From NCBI RefSeq assembly GCF_030866825.1, contig NZ_CP133020.1:558001-622000 (forward strand): 64,000 nucleotides of DNA. Direction: 5' to 3'. Each line of letters starts with the position of its first letter. Position 1 is the first letter of the stretch. Positions 51,806 to 59,268 of the stretch are shown piece by piece. Under the pieces are notes generated by a model that was not told the DNA's origin, searched no databases, and saw nothing but the letters and a program-made list of their open reading frames with translations. Made by a program: the position numbers and the translations under genes. Origin of the DNA: Rathayibacter sp. SW19. Its GTDB lineage: Bacteria > Actinomycetota > Actinomycetes > Actinomycetales > Microbacteriaceae.

Positions 51806-54124
51806 ATGACGACCCCTCTCCCGTACCGTGACCAAGCGCTGACCGTTGCCCGACGCGTCGAGGATCTCCTCGGGAGACTGACGCTGCAGGAGAAGGCCGG
51901 CCAGCTGAGCCAATACTTCTACTTTGGCGGGATGGGCGGGTTTCCGGCCGATCTCGACATCGCGACCCTGCCGCCGGAGCAACAGGCGTTTGCCCTTCAA
52001 CCGCAAATGGCAGAAGCCGCGATCGCGGCCGGCGGGGCGGGGTCCGCGCTTTTCGTGAAGGATGCCGCGACTGCGAACCGGTTGCAGCGTCTCGCCGTCG
52101 ATGGCACCAGGCTTGGGATCCCACTGATCTTCGGTTTCGATGTGATTCACGGCCTGCGCACGATCTTCCCTGTGCCAATCGCACAGGCAGCCTCGTGGGA
52201 CCCCGAAACGATCGCTGCGGGCGAGGCTGTTGCAGCGCGCGAGGCGCGCGCAGTCGGCATCCATTGGAGTTTCGCGCCGATGGTCGACATTGCACGGGAC
52301 CCGCGCTGGGGCCGCATCGTCGAAGGCGCCGGTGAAGACCCCTACCTTGGCTCAGCGGTTGCGGCTGCGCACGTGCGCGGCTTCCAGGGCGAATTCGGCC
52401 CGGAAAATGTGCTGTCGGGTCCCAAGCACTTCGCCGGTTACGGCGCAGCCCGCGGCGGTCGTGACTACGAGGACGCAGAGATTTCCGACTCCGAGCTGCA
52501 CAACGTCTACCTTCCGCCATTCAAGGCGGCGATCGACGCCGGCGCCGCGAACATCATGGGTGCATACATGGACCTGAACGGGGTGCCCGCGAGCGGCAAT
52601 TCGTGGCTGCTCACCGACGTGCTGCGCGCAGAGTTCGGCTTCGACGGGTTCGTCGTCTCCGACGCCAACGCCGTCAAGTCGCTCGAGACGCAGCACTTCG
52701 CGGCGTCCGCGACGGATGCCGGTGCCCGCGCTCTGAACGCCGGTCTCGACATGGAGATGTGCATGTTCGATCCCGCGTTCAGCCGTTTGCCGGAAGCCGT
52801 TGAGCAAGGTTTGGTCGATGAGGCGACGATCGACACCGCTGTGCGCCGCGTACTGACTGCTAAGTTCCGTCTTGGTCTGTTCGAGAACCCGTACGCGGAT
52901 GAAGACGCGTCAGAGCGTGTGCTCGGCACGGCGGGTCATCGCGATATTGCGCGCGCGGCAGCGGAGCGCACGGCTGTGCTTCTGAAGAACGAAGCGGTAC
53001 TGCCGATTGATGCCTCTGCCCTCAGTTCCATCGCGGTGATCGGCCAGCTGGCCGGCAGCAAGCGCGACACCCTGGGCCCGTGGGTGTTCGGCCATGACGT
53101 AGAAGAGACCGTCAGCATCCTGGACGGCATCCGAACGCGGGTCGGGAACCAGGCGAGCGTCGAGTACGCGCCGGGCGCAGGCATCCCGCCACGGATGTTC
53201 CCGTCGATGTTCGACAGCATGGACCCGAGCACGCAGAACACACCGGCCGACTACGACGACGACGCCGAGATCGAGCGTGCCGTCGAGATTGCGACCGCGG
53301 CTGACGTCGCGGTCGTCGTTGTGGGGGAGCAGCAGAACCAGATCGGCGAGAATGCGTCGACGTCGACCATCGACCTGCCGGGCCGTCAACTCGAGCAACT
53401 GCAGCGCATTGCCGCAACCGGGACACCGGTCGTGCTGCTTGTGATGTCGGGGCGCCCCCTCGACTTGCGCTGGGCGGATGCGAATATTCCGGCGATCCTG
53501 CAGGTCTGGTACCCGGGAACGCGCGGGGGCGAGGCCGTCGCCGGGCTGCTCTTCGGCGACGTGTCACCCGCCGGGCGCTTGCCGTTCAGCTGGCCGCGCC
53601 ACGTCGGCCAGGTGCCGATGATCTACTCCCACCTGCGCACGTTCCAGCCGGAAGCGCAGGACAAGCGGTACTGGGATGAGGCGTCAACACCGTTGTATCC
53701 GTTCGGACACGGACTGAGTTACGCCTCGTTCCGCTATGAGGGATTGCAGATCGACCGAGAGCGGATTGCCGTCGGTGAGGCGACAACCGTCTCTGTCGAT
53801 GTCACGAACACGTCTGATCGGCAAGCCGACGAGGTCGTGCAGCTCTACATCCACCAGCGGCATGGCACGTCGTCTCGCCCTGTGCGAGAGCTCAAAGGCT
53901 TCGACCGCGTAAACCTCGCCGCCGGCGAGACGCGCACGGTGACGTTCGGCCTCGGGGCCGACGAGCTGCGCTACTGGAGTGCGGCCACGCGTGGCTGGCT
54001 GCAGGATGCCACAACGCTCGACGTGTGGGTCGGCGGCAGCTCCACGGCGGAACTCTCGACGGTGCTCGAGGTCTTCCCGCTCGAAGTGACGCCTGACCGG
54101 GTATCGCCCACGCCCAGCGCGTAG
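51806..54124 (+). CDS. bglX: Beta-glucosidase, glycoside hydrolase family 3 (BglX-like)
   Basis: 772 aa from ATG 51806, preceded by GGAG; an ATG at 51764 lies inside the tandem repeat and is rejected. Domains: TIM-barrel GH3 N-domain (FGFDVIHGLRTIFPVPIAQA, KHFAGYGAARGGRDYEDAEI, nucleophile Asp in FVVSDANAVKSLE), the alpha/beta GH3 C-domain (TAVLLKNEAVLPI, SWPRHVGQVPMIYSH) and a C-terminal fibronectin-III-like domain (TVSVDVTNTSDRQADEVVQL). No signal peptide is seen, so it probably acts in the cytoplasm on cello-oligosaccharides or glucosides. The stop is within a 12-bp repeat. Confidence 0.93.
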   Translation: MTTPLPYRDQALTVARRVEDLLGRLTLQEKAGQLSQYFYFGGMGGFPADLDIATLPPEQQAFALQPQMAEAAIAAGGAGSALFVKDAATANRLQRLAVDGTRLGIPLIFGFDVIHGLRTIFPVPIAQAASWDPETIAAGEAVAAREARAVGIHWSFAPMVDIARDPRWGRIVEGAGEDPYLGSAVAAAHVRGFQGEFGPENVLSGPKHFAGYGAARGGRDYEDAEISDSELHNVYLPPFKAAIDAGAANIMGAYMDLNGVPASGNSWLLTDVLRAEFGFDGFVVSDANAVKSLETQHFAASATDAGARALNAGLDMEMCMFDPAFSRLPEAVEQGLVDEATIDTAVRRVLTAKFRLGLFENPYADEDASERVLGTAGHRDIARAAAERTAVLLKNEAVLPIDASALSSIAVIGQLAGSKRDTLGPWVFGHDVEETVSILDGIRTRVGNQASVEYAPGAGIPPRMFPSMFDSMDPSTQNTPADYDDDAEIERAVEIATAADVAVVVVGEQQNQIGENASTSTIDLPGRQLEQLQRIAATGTPVVLLVMSGRPLDLRWADANIPAILQVWYPGTRGGEAVAGLLFGDVSPAGRLPFSWPRHVGQVPMIYSHLRTFQPEAQDKRYWDEASTPLYPFGHGLSYASFRYEGLQIDRERIAVGEATTVSVDVTNTSDRQADEVVQLYIHQRHGTSSRPVRELKGFDRVNLAAGETRTVTFGLGADELRYWSAATRGWLQDATTLDVWVGGSSTAELSTVLEVFPLEVTPDRVSPTPSA

Positions 54125-54154
54125 TTGCCTGCGTAGTTGCCTGCATAGTTGCCG
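54119..54154. repeat. 12-bp tandem repeat, three copies, spanning the bglX stop
   Basis: gcgtagttgcct, gcgtagttgcct, gcatagttgccg. The first copy holds the bglX TAG; because 12 is divisible by three, the next copies add two more in-frame TAG codons. Confidence 0.93.
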
Positions 54155-54171
54155 GGCGCGCAGATTGCGTC

Positions 54172-54222
54172 TTGACAGGCATCCGTATGACTCGTACCGT
54201 TGTAATCAATCAAGTGATTGAT
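54172..54222 (+). promoter_or_regulatory. Promoter and ArsR-type operator of the arsR/AHSA1 operon
   Basis: TTGACA (54172-54177), 17-bp spacer, TACCGT (54195-54200). The perfect palindrome atcaatca-ag-tgattgat (54205-54222) covers the likely start of transcription; a further attgattgatt follows. The following ArsR protein is the probable ligand. Confidence 0.75.
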
Positions 54223-54239
54223 AAAGGAATTGATTGATT

Positions 54240-54620
54240 ATGATTGATGATCCTGCGAGCGACGATCGGCTCGACCGAGCCTTCATGGCATTGGCCGATC
54301 CGGTTCGTCGGCAGATCGTCGCTCGACTGAGCCGTGGGCCGCAGACCGTCAATGAGTTGGCCGAGCCGTTCACGATCAGTAAGCAGGCGGTCTCCAAGCA
54401 CATCCAAGTGCTCGAACAGGCGCAGCTGGTCACGCGAACGCGCGACGCGCAGCGCCGGCCCGTGCACTTGAACGTCGCCGCACTGGAAGCGCTGACCGCG
54501 TGGATCGATCGTTACCGGTTGATCCATGAACAGCAGTTCCGGGCGCTGGATGCGCTGCTCGAATCAACCAAAACCGACGATCCGAACGAAAGCAATCAGA
54601 AGAGAAAGGCAGAACAATGA
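54240..54620 (+). CDS. ArsR family transcriptional regulator
   Basis: 126 aa, ATG 54240 after AAAGGA. The winged helix is DRAFMALADPVRRQIVARLS then NELAEPFTISKQAVSKHIQV. No Cys-Val-Cys metal motif is present, so it is of the non-metal type often paired with AHSA1 proteins (SdpR-like). The stop overlaps the next gene (ATGA, 54617-54620), indicating coupling. It should repress the operon through the atcaatca palindrome upstream. Confidence 0.92.
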   Translation: MIDDPASDDRLDRAFMALADPVRRQIVARLSRGPQTVNELAEPFTISKQAVSKHIQVLEQAQLVTRTRDAQRRPVHLNVAALEALTAWIDRYRLIHEQQFRALDALLESTKTDDPNESNQKRKAEQ

Positions 54621-55090
54621 CCAACGCACTCACCGTCACGGCGCCGGAAGGGCTTCCCTACGTTGAATTCGAGCGTGAGTTCGATGCCCCGATCGACGCT
54701 GTCTTCCGCGCCCATAAGGAGCCGGAGCTGATCAAGCAGTGGCTCGGTCCGCGCGGCTACGAGATGGACATCGACCACTACGACTTCGTCTCACAGGGTG
54801 GCTACCGCTATGTGCACCGCACCCCGACCGGCGAGGAGTACGCCTTCAATGGCGTGTTCCACGTTGTGCGGGAGAACGAGTTCGCCATCCAGACCTTCGA
54901 ATTCGAGGGCGTTCCAGATGTCGTCAGCATCGAATCTTTCACATTCGACGATCTTGGCAATGGGCGCACTCGGCTGCGTGGGCACGCGACCTACCCGAGT
55001 GTCGAGGCCCGCGATGGCATGGTCGCGAGCGGCATGGAAGGTGGCATGCGCGAAGGCTACGAGCGGCTCGAAGAACTGGTCGCCCGGTAG
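54617..55090 (+). CDS. AHSA1/SRPBCC domain protein
   Basis: 157 aa. YVEFEREFDAPIDAVFRAHK, KQWLGPRGYEMDIDHYDFVS, GGYRYVHRTPTGEEYAFNGV and a C-terminal ARDGMVASGMEGGMREGYER are the pattern of activator-of-Hsp90-like SRPBCC proteins. Bacterial members bind small ligands rather than Hsp90. Pairing with ArsR is common and conserved, function unknown. Translationally coupled to ArsR. Confidence 0.9.
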   Translation: MTNALTVTAPEGLPYVEFEREFDAPIDAVFRAHKEPELIKQWLGPRGYEMDIDHYDFVSQGGYRYVHRTPTGEEYAFNGVFHVVRENEFAIQTFEFEGVPDVVSIESFTFDDLGNGRTRLRGHATYPSVEARDGMVASGMEGGMREGYERLEELVAR

Positions 55091-55102
55091 CGATCGAATC
55101 GC

Positions 55103-55495
55103 TCACTGCTCGCGTGTGAGCGTCGTGCCGGTCACAGTGATGCCGTATGCAGCCTCGAGCGCTGCGAGCGGGCACTCAAGCTCCGATTTGCGTGGGCGAC
55201 GGGTTCCGGCGAACCCGATCACCTTGCAGCTGCGTTTGCGCCCGACGCCGCTCAGCCGCCACAAGCCGGTGAGACGACCATCGCACAGCAGCGGTGCAGG
55301 CTGCACACCTTGATCTCGGAGCCACAGCCGAGCGAGATGGTTCCGACTCACGAAGCGGTCGCGCGCCTTGGGATCATATGCGCACAGCAGTGCATCGAAT
55401 TCGGGCAGGAGCCGCAGGCTCGGCGGGACCCGTTGGCCGGCGCGAGACACCACTTCCAACAGTGCGTGGTCCTGCGGCGTCGCGGTGGTCATCCG
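55103..55495 (-). pseudogene. C-terminal fragment of an AlkZ-like winged-helix DNA glycosylase
   Basis: The leftward frame reads LRLLPEFDALLCAYDPKARD, QPAPLLCDGRLTGLWRL and ends YGITVTGTTLTREQ, which matches the last third of the HTH_42/AlkZ family, whose full proteins are about 350 aa. Beyond about 55495 the frame enters REP repeats and the rest is absent. The IS110 element lies just beyond, so insertion or REP recombination may have cut the gene. Confidence 0.7.
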
Positions 55496-55563
55496 TGGCA
55501 TCCGCGCGGACCGGGTTGCAATGCAGAGAGTACAACAGAGCTGCCCACGAGTACGCACCCCGC

Positions 55564-55688
55564 TGGTCGAGTGGCGCGCGAGCACCCTGCTGGTCGAGTA
55601 GCGCGCGAGCGCAGCGAGCACGCGTATCGAGACCCCGACACGCCGGCGTACCCGGTCTCGATACGCTCGCTGGCGCTCGCTACTCGAC
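55564..55688. repeat. REP palindromes flanking the IS110 element (left)
   Basis: Three REP arms: ggtcgagtggcgcgcgagca, ggtcgagtagcgcgcgagcg...tatcgagacc and the inverted ggtctcgatacgctcgctgg...ctactcgac. The last arm ends directly at the IS side. Confidence 0.85.
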
Positions 55689-55690
55689 AT

Positions 55691-57010
55691 TGAGAATAGA
55701 GGTGGTGGTTCCGGGCGGGTCTGACCTACTACTCGACAGACTCGCTTCTGATGTCCTGCGCTGGATTTGTCGGCCTGCTCGGAAGCACCGATTCACCCTT
55801 GTTCGGAAGGCCGGACCGGGCGTGGGATGTGACCTAATAGGACCCTGTCCACAGACTCGTCAATGTCTTGTCCGCCCGGCCCGGTGCGGTCATCCAATCG
55901 TTTATCCGATAGGAGACACCATCATGGTAACCACACAGGTAGCACCCTCGCAGGCGCGGATTATCGTCGCCGGCGTCGATACCCACAAAAGCACCCACCA
56001 CGCGGCCGTCCTGGACCTGACCGGTGGTGTGCTGGGCGACGCCCAGTTCCCGACCACACCGGCCGGCTACCAGGCCCTGCTGGACTGGATTGGCTCTTAC
56101 GGGGTCATCGACCGGATCGGCGTGGAACTGACCGGCTCCTACGGCGCCGGACTGACCCGGCACCTGAACGCGGTCGGCGTTCAGGTCCTCGAAGTCAATA
56201 CCACGGACAAAGCCACCCGGGCCAGGCGCGGCAAGGACGACCGCATCGACGCGATCGCGGCCGGCCAGAAAGTCCTCGCTGGGATGGCCACCGCGACGCC
56301 GAAAGACACCACCGGGGTCATCGAGTCGATCCGGATGCTGTCGATGGTCAGGGATTTAGCCGTCCGCAACCGCACCCAGGCGCTCAACCAGATCAAGGAC
56401 CTGCGGGTCACCGCTCCGGTGGTGCTACGCGAACGTGTTGCCGGGTTGAGCCTGAAAGCCCTCGCGAAAGAAGCCACCCGATTCCGCCCCGACCCCGCCC
56501 GCCTGGCCGAGCCCGAGCAGGCCGCCAAACTCGTCCTGAAACGGCTCGGGGACCGTGTCCTCGCCCTCACCGCCGAGATCAACACGGCCGAGCAAGAGCT
56601 GAGCGTGCTCGTTGCCGCGACCGCGCCGACCCTGATCAGCCGCCCCCAGATCGGTGTCCACAGTGCCGCGCAGTTCCTGATCTCGGCCGCGGCGAACATC
56701 GACCGCTTCCCGGGCGATGCCGCGTTCGCCAGGCTCTGCGGCGCAGCCCCCGTCCCGGTATCCTCCGGCAAAACCCACCGAATGCGCCTGCACCGCGGCG
56801 GCGACCGACAAGCCAACAAAGCCCTCCACATGATCATCGTCGGCCGGATGAAAAACCACCCCGAAACACTCGCCTACCTCCAGCGTCGACTCGCCGAGGG
56901 ACTGTCCAAAAATGACATCAAACGCGCCCTGAAACGCTTCCTCGCCCGCCAAGTATTCAACGACCTCAAAACCGACCTCAACCGGACTTGACATCTATAG
57001 GACCATCCAC
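55691..57010 (+). mobile_element. IS110-family insertion sequence in a REP cluster
   Basis: The transposase and about 230 bp of upstream non-coding DNA lie between REP arms at 55564-55688 and 57012-57075. ataggacc occurs at 55837-55844 and again at 56997-57004 just after the gene. IS110 elements lack terminal inverted repeats, so exact ends cannot be fixed; limits are approximate. In this family the non-coding end encodes a bridge RNA that guides target choice; only the upstream side is long enough here. Confidence 0.75.
55924..56991 (+). CDS. IS110-family transposase (DEDD recombinase)
   Basis: 355 aa from ATG 55924; an upstream in-frame extension from 55294 is non-coding. The N-terminal DEDD RuvC-like domain has VAGVDTHKSTHHAAVLDLTG (first Asp), IGVELTGSYGAGLTRHLNAV (Glu), KDDRIDAIAAG (Asp pair). 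The C-terminal Tnp domain is LISAAANIDRFPGDAAFARL with CGAAPVPVSSGKTHRMRLHR, where a Ser serves as nucleophile in characterised members. Length and motifs are intact, so the element may be active. Confidence 0.93.
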   Translation: MVTTQVAPSQARIIVAGVDTHKSTHHAAVLDLTGGVLGDAQFPTTPAGYQALLDWIGSYGVIDRIGVELTGSYGAGLTRHLNAVGVQVLEVNTTDKATRARRGKDDRIDAIAAGQKVLAGMATATPKDTTGVIESIRMLSMVRDLAVRNRTQALNQIKDLRVTAPVVLRERVAGLSLKALAKEATRFRPDPARLAEPEQAAKLVLKRLGDRVLALTAEINTAEQELSVLVAATAPTLISRPQIGVHSAAQFLISAAANIDRFPGDAAFARLCGAAPVPVSSGKTHRMRLHRGGDRQANKALHMIIVGRMKNHPETLAYLQRRLAEGLSKNDIKRALKRFLARQVFNDLKTDLNRT

Positions 57011-57011
57011 C

Positions 57012-57075
57012 GGTGGTGCGCTCGCTGGCGCTCGTTACTCGACCACCTGTGGTGCGCTCGCTACTCGACCACCGG
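57012..57075. repeat. REP palindromes flanking the IS110 element (right)
   Basis: Two half-arms, ggtggtgcgctcgctggcgc...ttactcgaccacc and tgtggtgcgctcgctactcg. The first lacks the ggtctcgata end found in intact arms, as expected if the element cut a REP copy. Confidence 0.75.
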
Positions 57076-57108
57076 GGCGCCGTCAGCCGCACTGTCTAGG
57101 CTTGTCGC

Positions 57109-57807
57109 ATGGCGACGGTCATCCTCGTGCGGCACGGTCGCACCACCGCGAACGCCGACGGCGTGCTTTCGGGGCGCACGGCCGGGGTCGCGCTCGACGA
57201 CGTCGGACGGGAGCAAGCCGCACGACTGGCGGAACGCCTGGCCGTCGTTCCGCTCGTTGCCGTGATCTCCAGCCCAATGGAGCGTTGCCGGCAGACGGCC
57301 CGTGCAATTGTCGACCGGCAGACCGGCGCACCGGTACGGGCGATCGAGCAGGGCATCACCGAGTGTGACTACGGAGACTGGCAGGGCCGAGCGCTCCGCG
57401 AGCTCGCCGCCGAGAAGCTCTGGTCGATCGTGCAGACGCAACCGTCGGCCGCCGTGTTCCCGGGCGGCGAGTCGCTTGCGGCAATGCAGGCGCGGTCGGT
57501 TGCCGCAATTCGGCGTCACGACTCGGCGCTCGCTGCCCAGCACGGGCCTGGAGCAGTCTGGGTTGCGGTGAGTCACGGCGACATCATCAAGTCGATCCTG
57601 GCCGACGCGCTCGGCATGCACCTGGATCTGTTCCAGCGCATCAATGTTGCTCCCGCATCGATCTCGATCGTGCGATACGGGCCGAACAGCCCCAGCGTGT
57701 ACGCCGCCAACACGATCGCGGGCGATCTGTCTTGGCTTCGGGCTGCGCGTGCGGCCGCAGATGCCCCAGTTGGCGGTGGCGCTGGCGAAGTCCCCGGCAC
57801 CGACTAA
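57109..57807 (+). CDS. Histidine phosphatase family protein (MSMEG_4193-type)
   Basis: 232 aa. The phosphohistidine motif is VILVRHGRTTANADGVLSGR; the second His is in WVAVSHGDIIKSILADALGM; the acid is in TECDYGDWQGRAL. TAGGCT is six bases before the ATG, a leaderless signal. It heads a conserved actinobacterial block of phosphatase, DUF3090 and SCO1664 proteins. The substrate is unknown. Confidence 0.92.
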   Translation: MATVILVRHGRTTANADGVLSGRTAGVALDDVGREQAARLAERLAVVPLVAVISSPMERCRQTARAIVDRQTGAPVRAIEQGITECDYGDWQGRALRELAAEKLWSIVQTQPSAAVFPGGESLAAMQARSVAAIRRHDSALAAQHGPGAVWVAVSHGDIIKSILADALGMHLDLFQRINVAPASISIVRYGPNSPSVYAANTIAGDLSWLRAARAAADAPVGGGAGEVPGTD

Positions 57808-57830
57808 GGCGCCGCTCGTAGGATTACGAC

Positions 57831-58379
57831 ATGCCCACTATTGCCCACGTCTTCGACTGGCCCGATCGGATCGTCGTCGGCACGATCGGCGAACCGGGGT
57901 CGCGCACGTTCTATCTACAGGCATGCACCGGTGCCCGAATCGTCAACATCATGCTGGAAAAGGAACAGTCGGCAGTGCTCGGGGAGAAGATCGACGAGAT
58001 TCTTGATCAGCTGATGGCGGGGGAGGGCAACCCGTTCAGCGTGCCGGCCGTGACGCCGATCGAGCTCGTCGACAACGATCCACTGCGACAGCCCGTCGAT
58101 GTGCAATTCCGCGCCGGAACCATGACGCTCGGCTGGGACCCGGCAACCGCGCAGGTCGTCATCGAGGTCTTTCCATATGTCGATGCGGAGGACCCCGATT
58201 CCGATCTGGCGACCGCGGCGCCTGCTGAGATGATGCTGGTGCGCATTCCGGTCGGCACCGCTCGGGCGTTCGCCAAACGCACGCGCGAAGTGGTCGGGGC
58301 GGGCCGGCCCGTTTGCCCGTTCTGTGGCAATCCGATGGATGCGAGCGGGCACGTCTGCCCGCTACCTGACGACTTCTGA
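57831..58379 (+). CDS. DUF3090 family protein
   Basis: 182 aa. PTIAHVFDWPDRIVVGTIGE opens the family pattern, and the end PVCPFCGNPMDASGHVCPLP provides four Cys of a zinc ribbon-like site. TAGGAT is six bases before the ATG, so it may also start its own leaderless mRNA. The stop overlaps the start of the SCO1664 gene (TGATG). Function unestablished; always found with that partner. Confidence 0.92.
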   Translation: MPTIAHVFDWPDRIVVGTIGEPGSRTFYLQACTGARIVNIMLEKEQSAVLGEKIDEILDQLMAGEGNPFSVPAVTPIELVDNDPLRQPVDVQFRAGTMTLGWDPATAQVVIEVFPYVDAEDPDSDLATAAPAEMMLVRIPVGTARAFAKRTREVVGAGRPVCPFCGNPMDASGHVCPLPDDF

Positions 58380-59215
58380 TGGTGGCGAACGTCGACCCGG
58401 ATGACGGTCAGTTCGAGCACGGACAGATCGAGCGTGGCAGGCTTGAGCGCGGTCGGCTTGACAATGCAGAACTCACGCTCACTGGTCGGATCACCTCGGC
58501 ATCGAACGCGACGTTCCTCGGAAGCATCGACGGTGTCACGGTGGTTTACAAGCCAATTGCCGGCGAGCGTCCGCTCTGGGACTTCCCCGACGGCGACCTG
58601 GCGAGCCGGGAGACCGCGGCGTATCTCGTCTCCGAGGCATTCGGCTGGAATGTTGTGCCCCGCACGTGGCTGCGCGACGGGCCGTTCGGCCCAGGGATGG
58701 TACAGCTGTGGCAGGACGTCGATTCAGCTCAGGTCGCCGTCGATCTGGTCGCAGCGCATGCTGTGCCCAGCGAAGGCTGGCGCCTCGTGTTCGAGGGGCG
58801 GGACGACGATGATCAACCCGTTGTGCTCATCCATGAGGACTCGCTCGCACTGAGGCGGATGGCCGTGTTCGACATCGTCGTGAACAATGCGGACCGCAAG
58901 GGCGGCCACATTCTCACGATGACGGATGGGCACCGTCACGGCGTCGACCACGGGCTGACGTTTCATGCGGAGCACAAGCTGCGCACCATCCTGTGGGGGT
59001 GGTTGGGTGAACCACTGAACGGCGACGAACTCAGCGGGATTGAACGCGTGCGGTCGCAGCTGCAACGCGCCGGCGACCTGAGCCACGCGCTCGCCGTACT
59101 ACTGACCGAGCCCGAGGTTGCCGCACTGCAGGCCCGATGCGACCGTCTACTGGCTCGACGGCGCTTTCCCGCCCCGCATGGCGAGATGCCCGCGATGCCC
59201 TGGCCGCTGTTCTGA
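58379..59215 (+). CDS. SCO1664 family protein (PI3/4-kinase-like fold)
   Basis: 278 aa. The start overlaps the DUF3090 stop. An unusual N-terminal run of pentapeptides (EHGQI, ERGRL, ERGRL, DNAEL) precedes the conserved domain: TLTGRITSASNATFLGSIDG, VVYKPIAGERPLWDFPDGDL, AYLVSEAFGWNVVPRTWLRD, DIVVNNADRKGGHILTM and HGVDHGLTFHAEHKLRTILW. The last two look like the catalytic and metal loops of the atypical kinase fold. Likely works with DUF3090. Confidence 0.92.
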   Translation: MVANVDPDDGQFEHGQIERGRLERGRLDNAELTLTGRITSASNATFLGSIDGVTVVYKPIAGERPLWDFPDGDLASRETAAYLVSEAFGWNVVPRTWLRDGPFGPGMVQLWQDVDSAQVAVDLVAAHAVPSEGWRLVFEGRDDDDQPVVLIHEDSLALRRMAVFDIVVNNADRKGGHILTMTDGHRHGVDHGLTFHAEHKLRTILWGWLGEPLNGDELSGIERVRSQLQRAGDLSHALAVLLTEPEVAALQARCDRLLARRRFPAPHGEMPAMPWPLF

Positions 59216-59268
59216 TCAACCCGTTCGATGGTCGAGTAGGCCGCCCGCTACTCGATCAACGGGATTGT

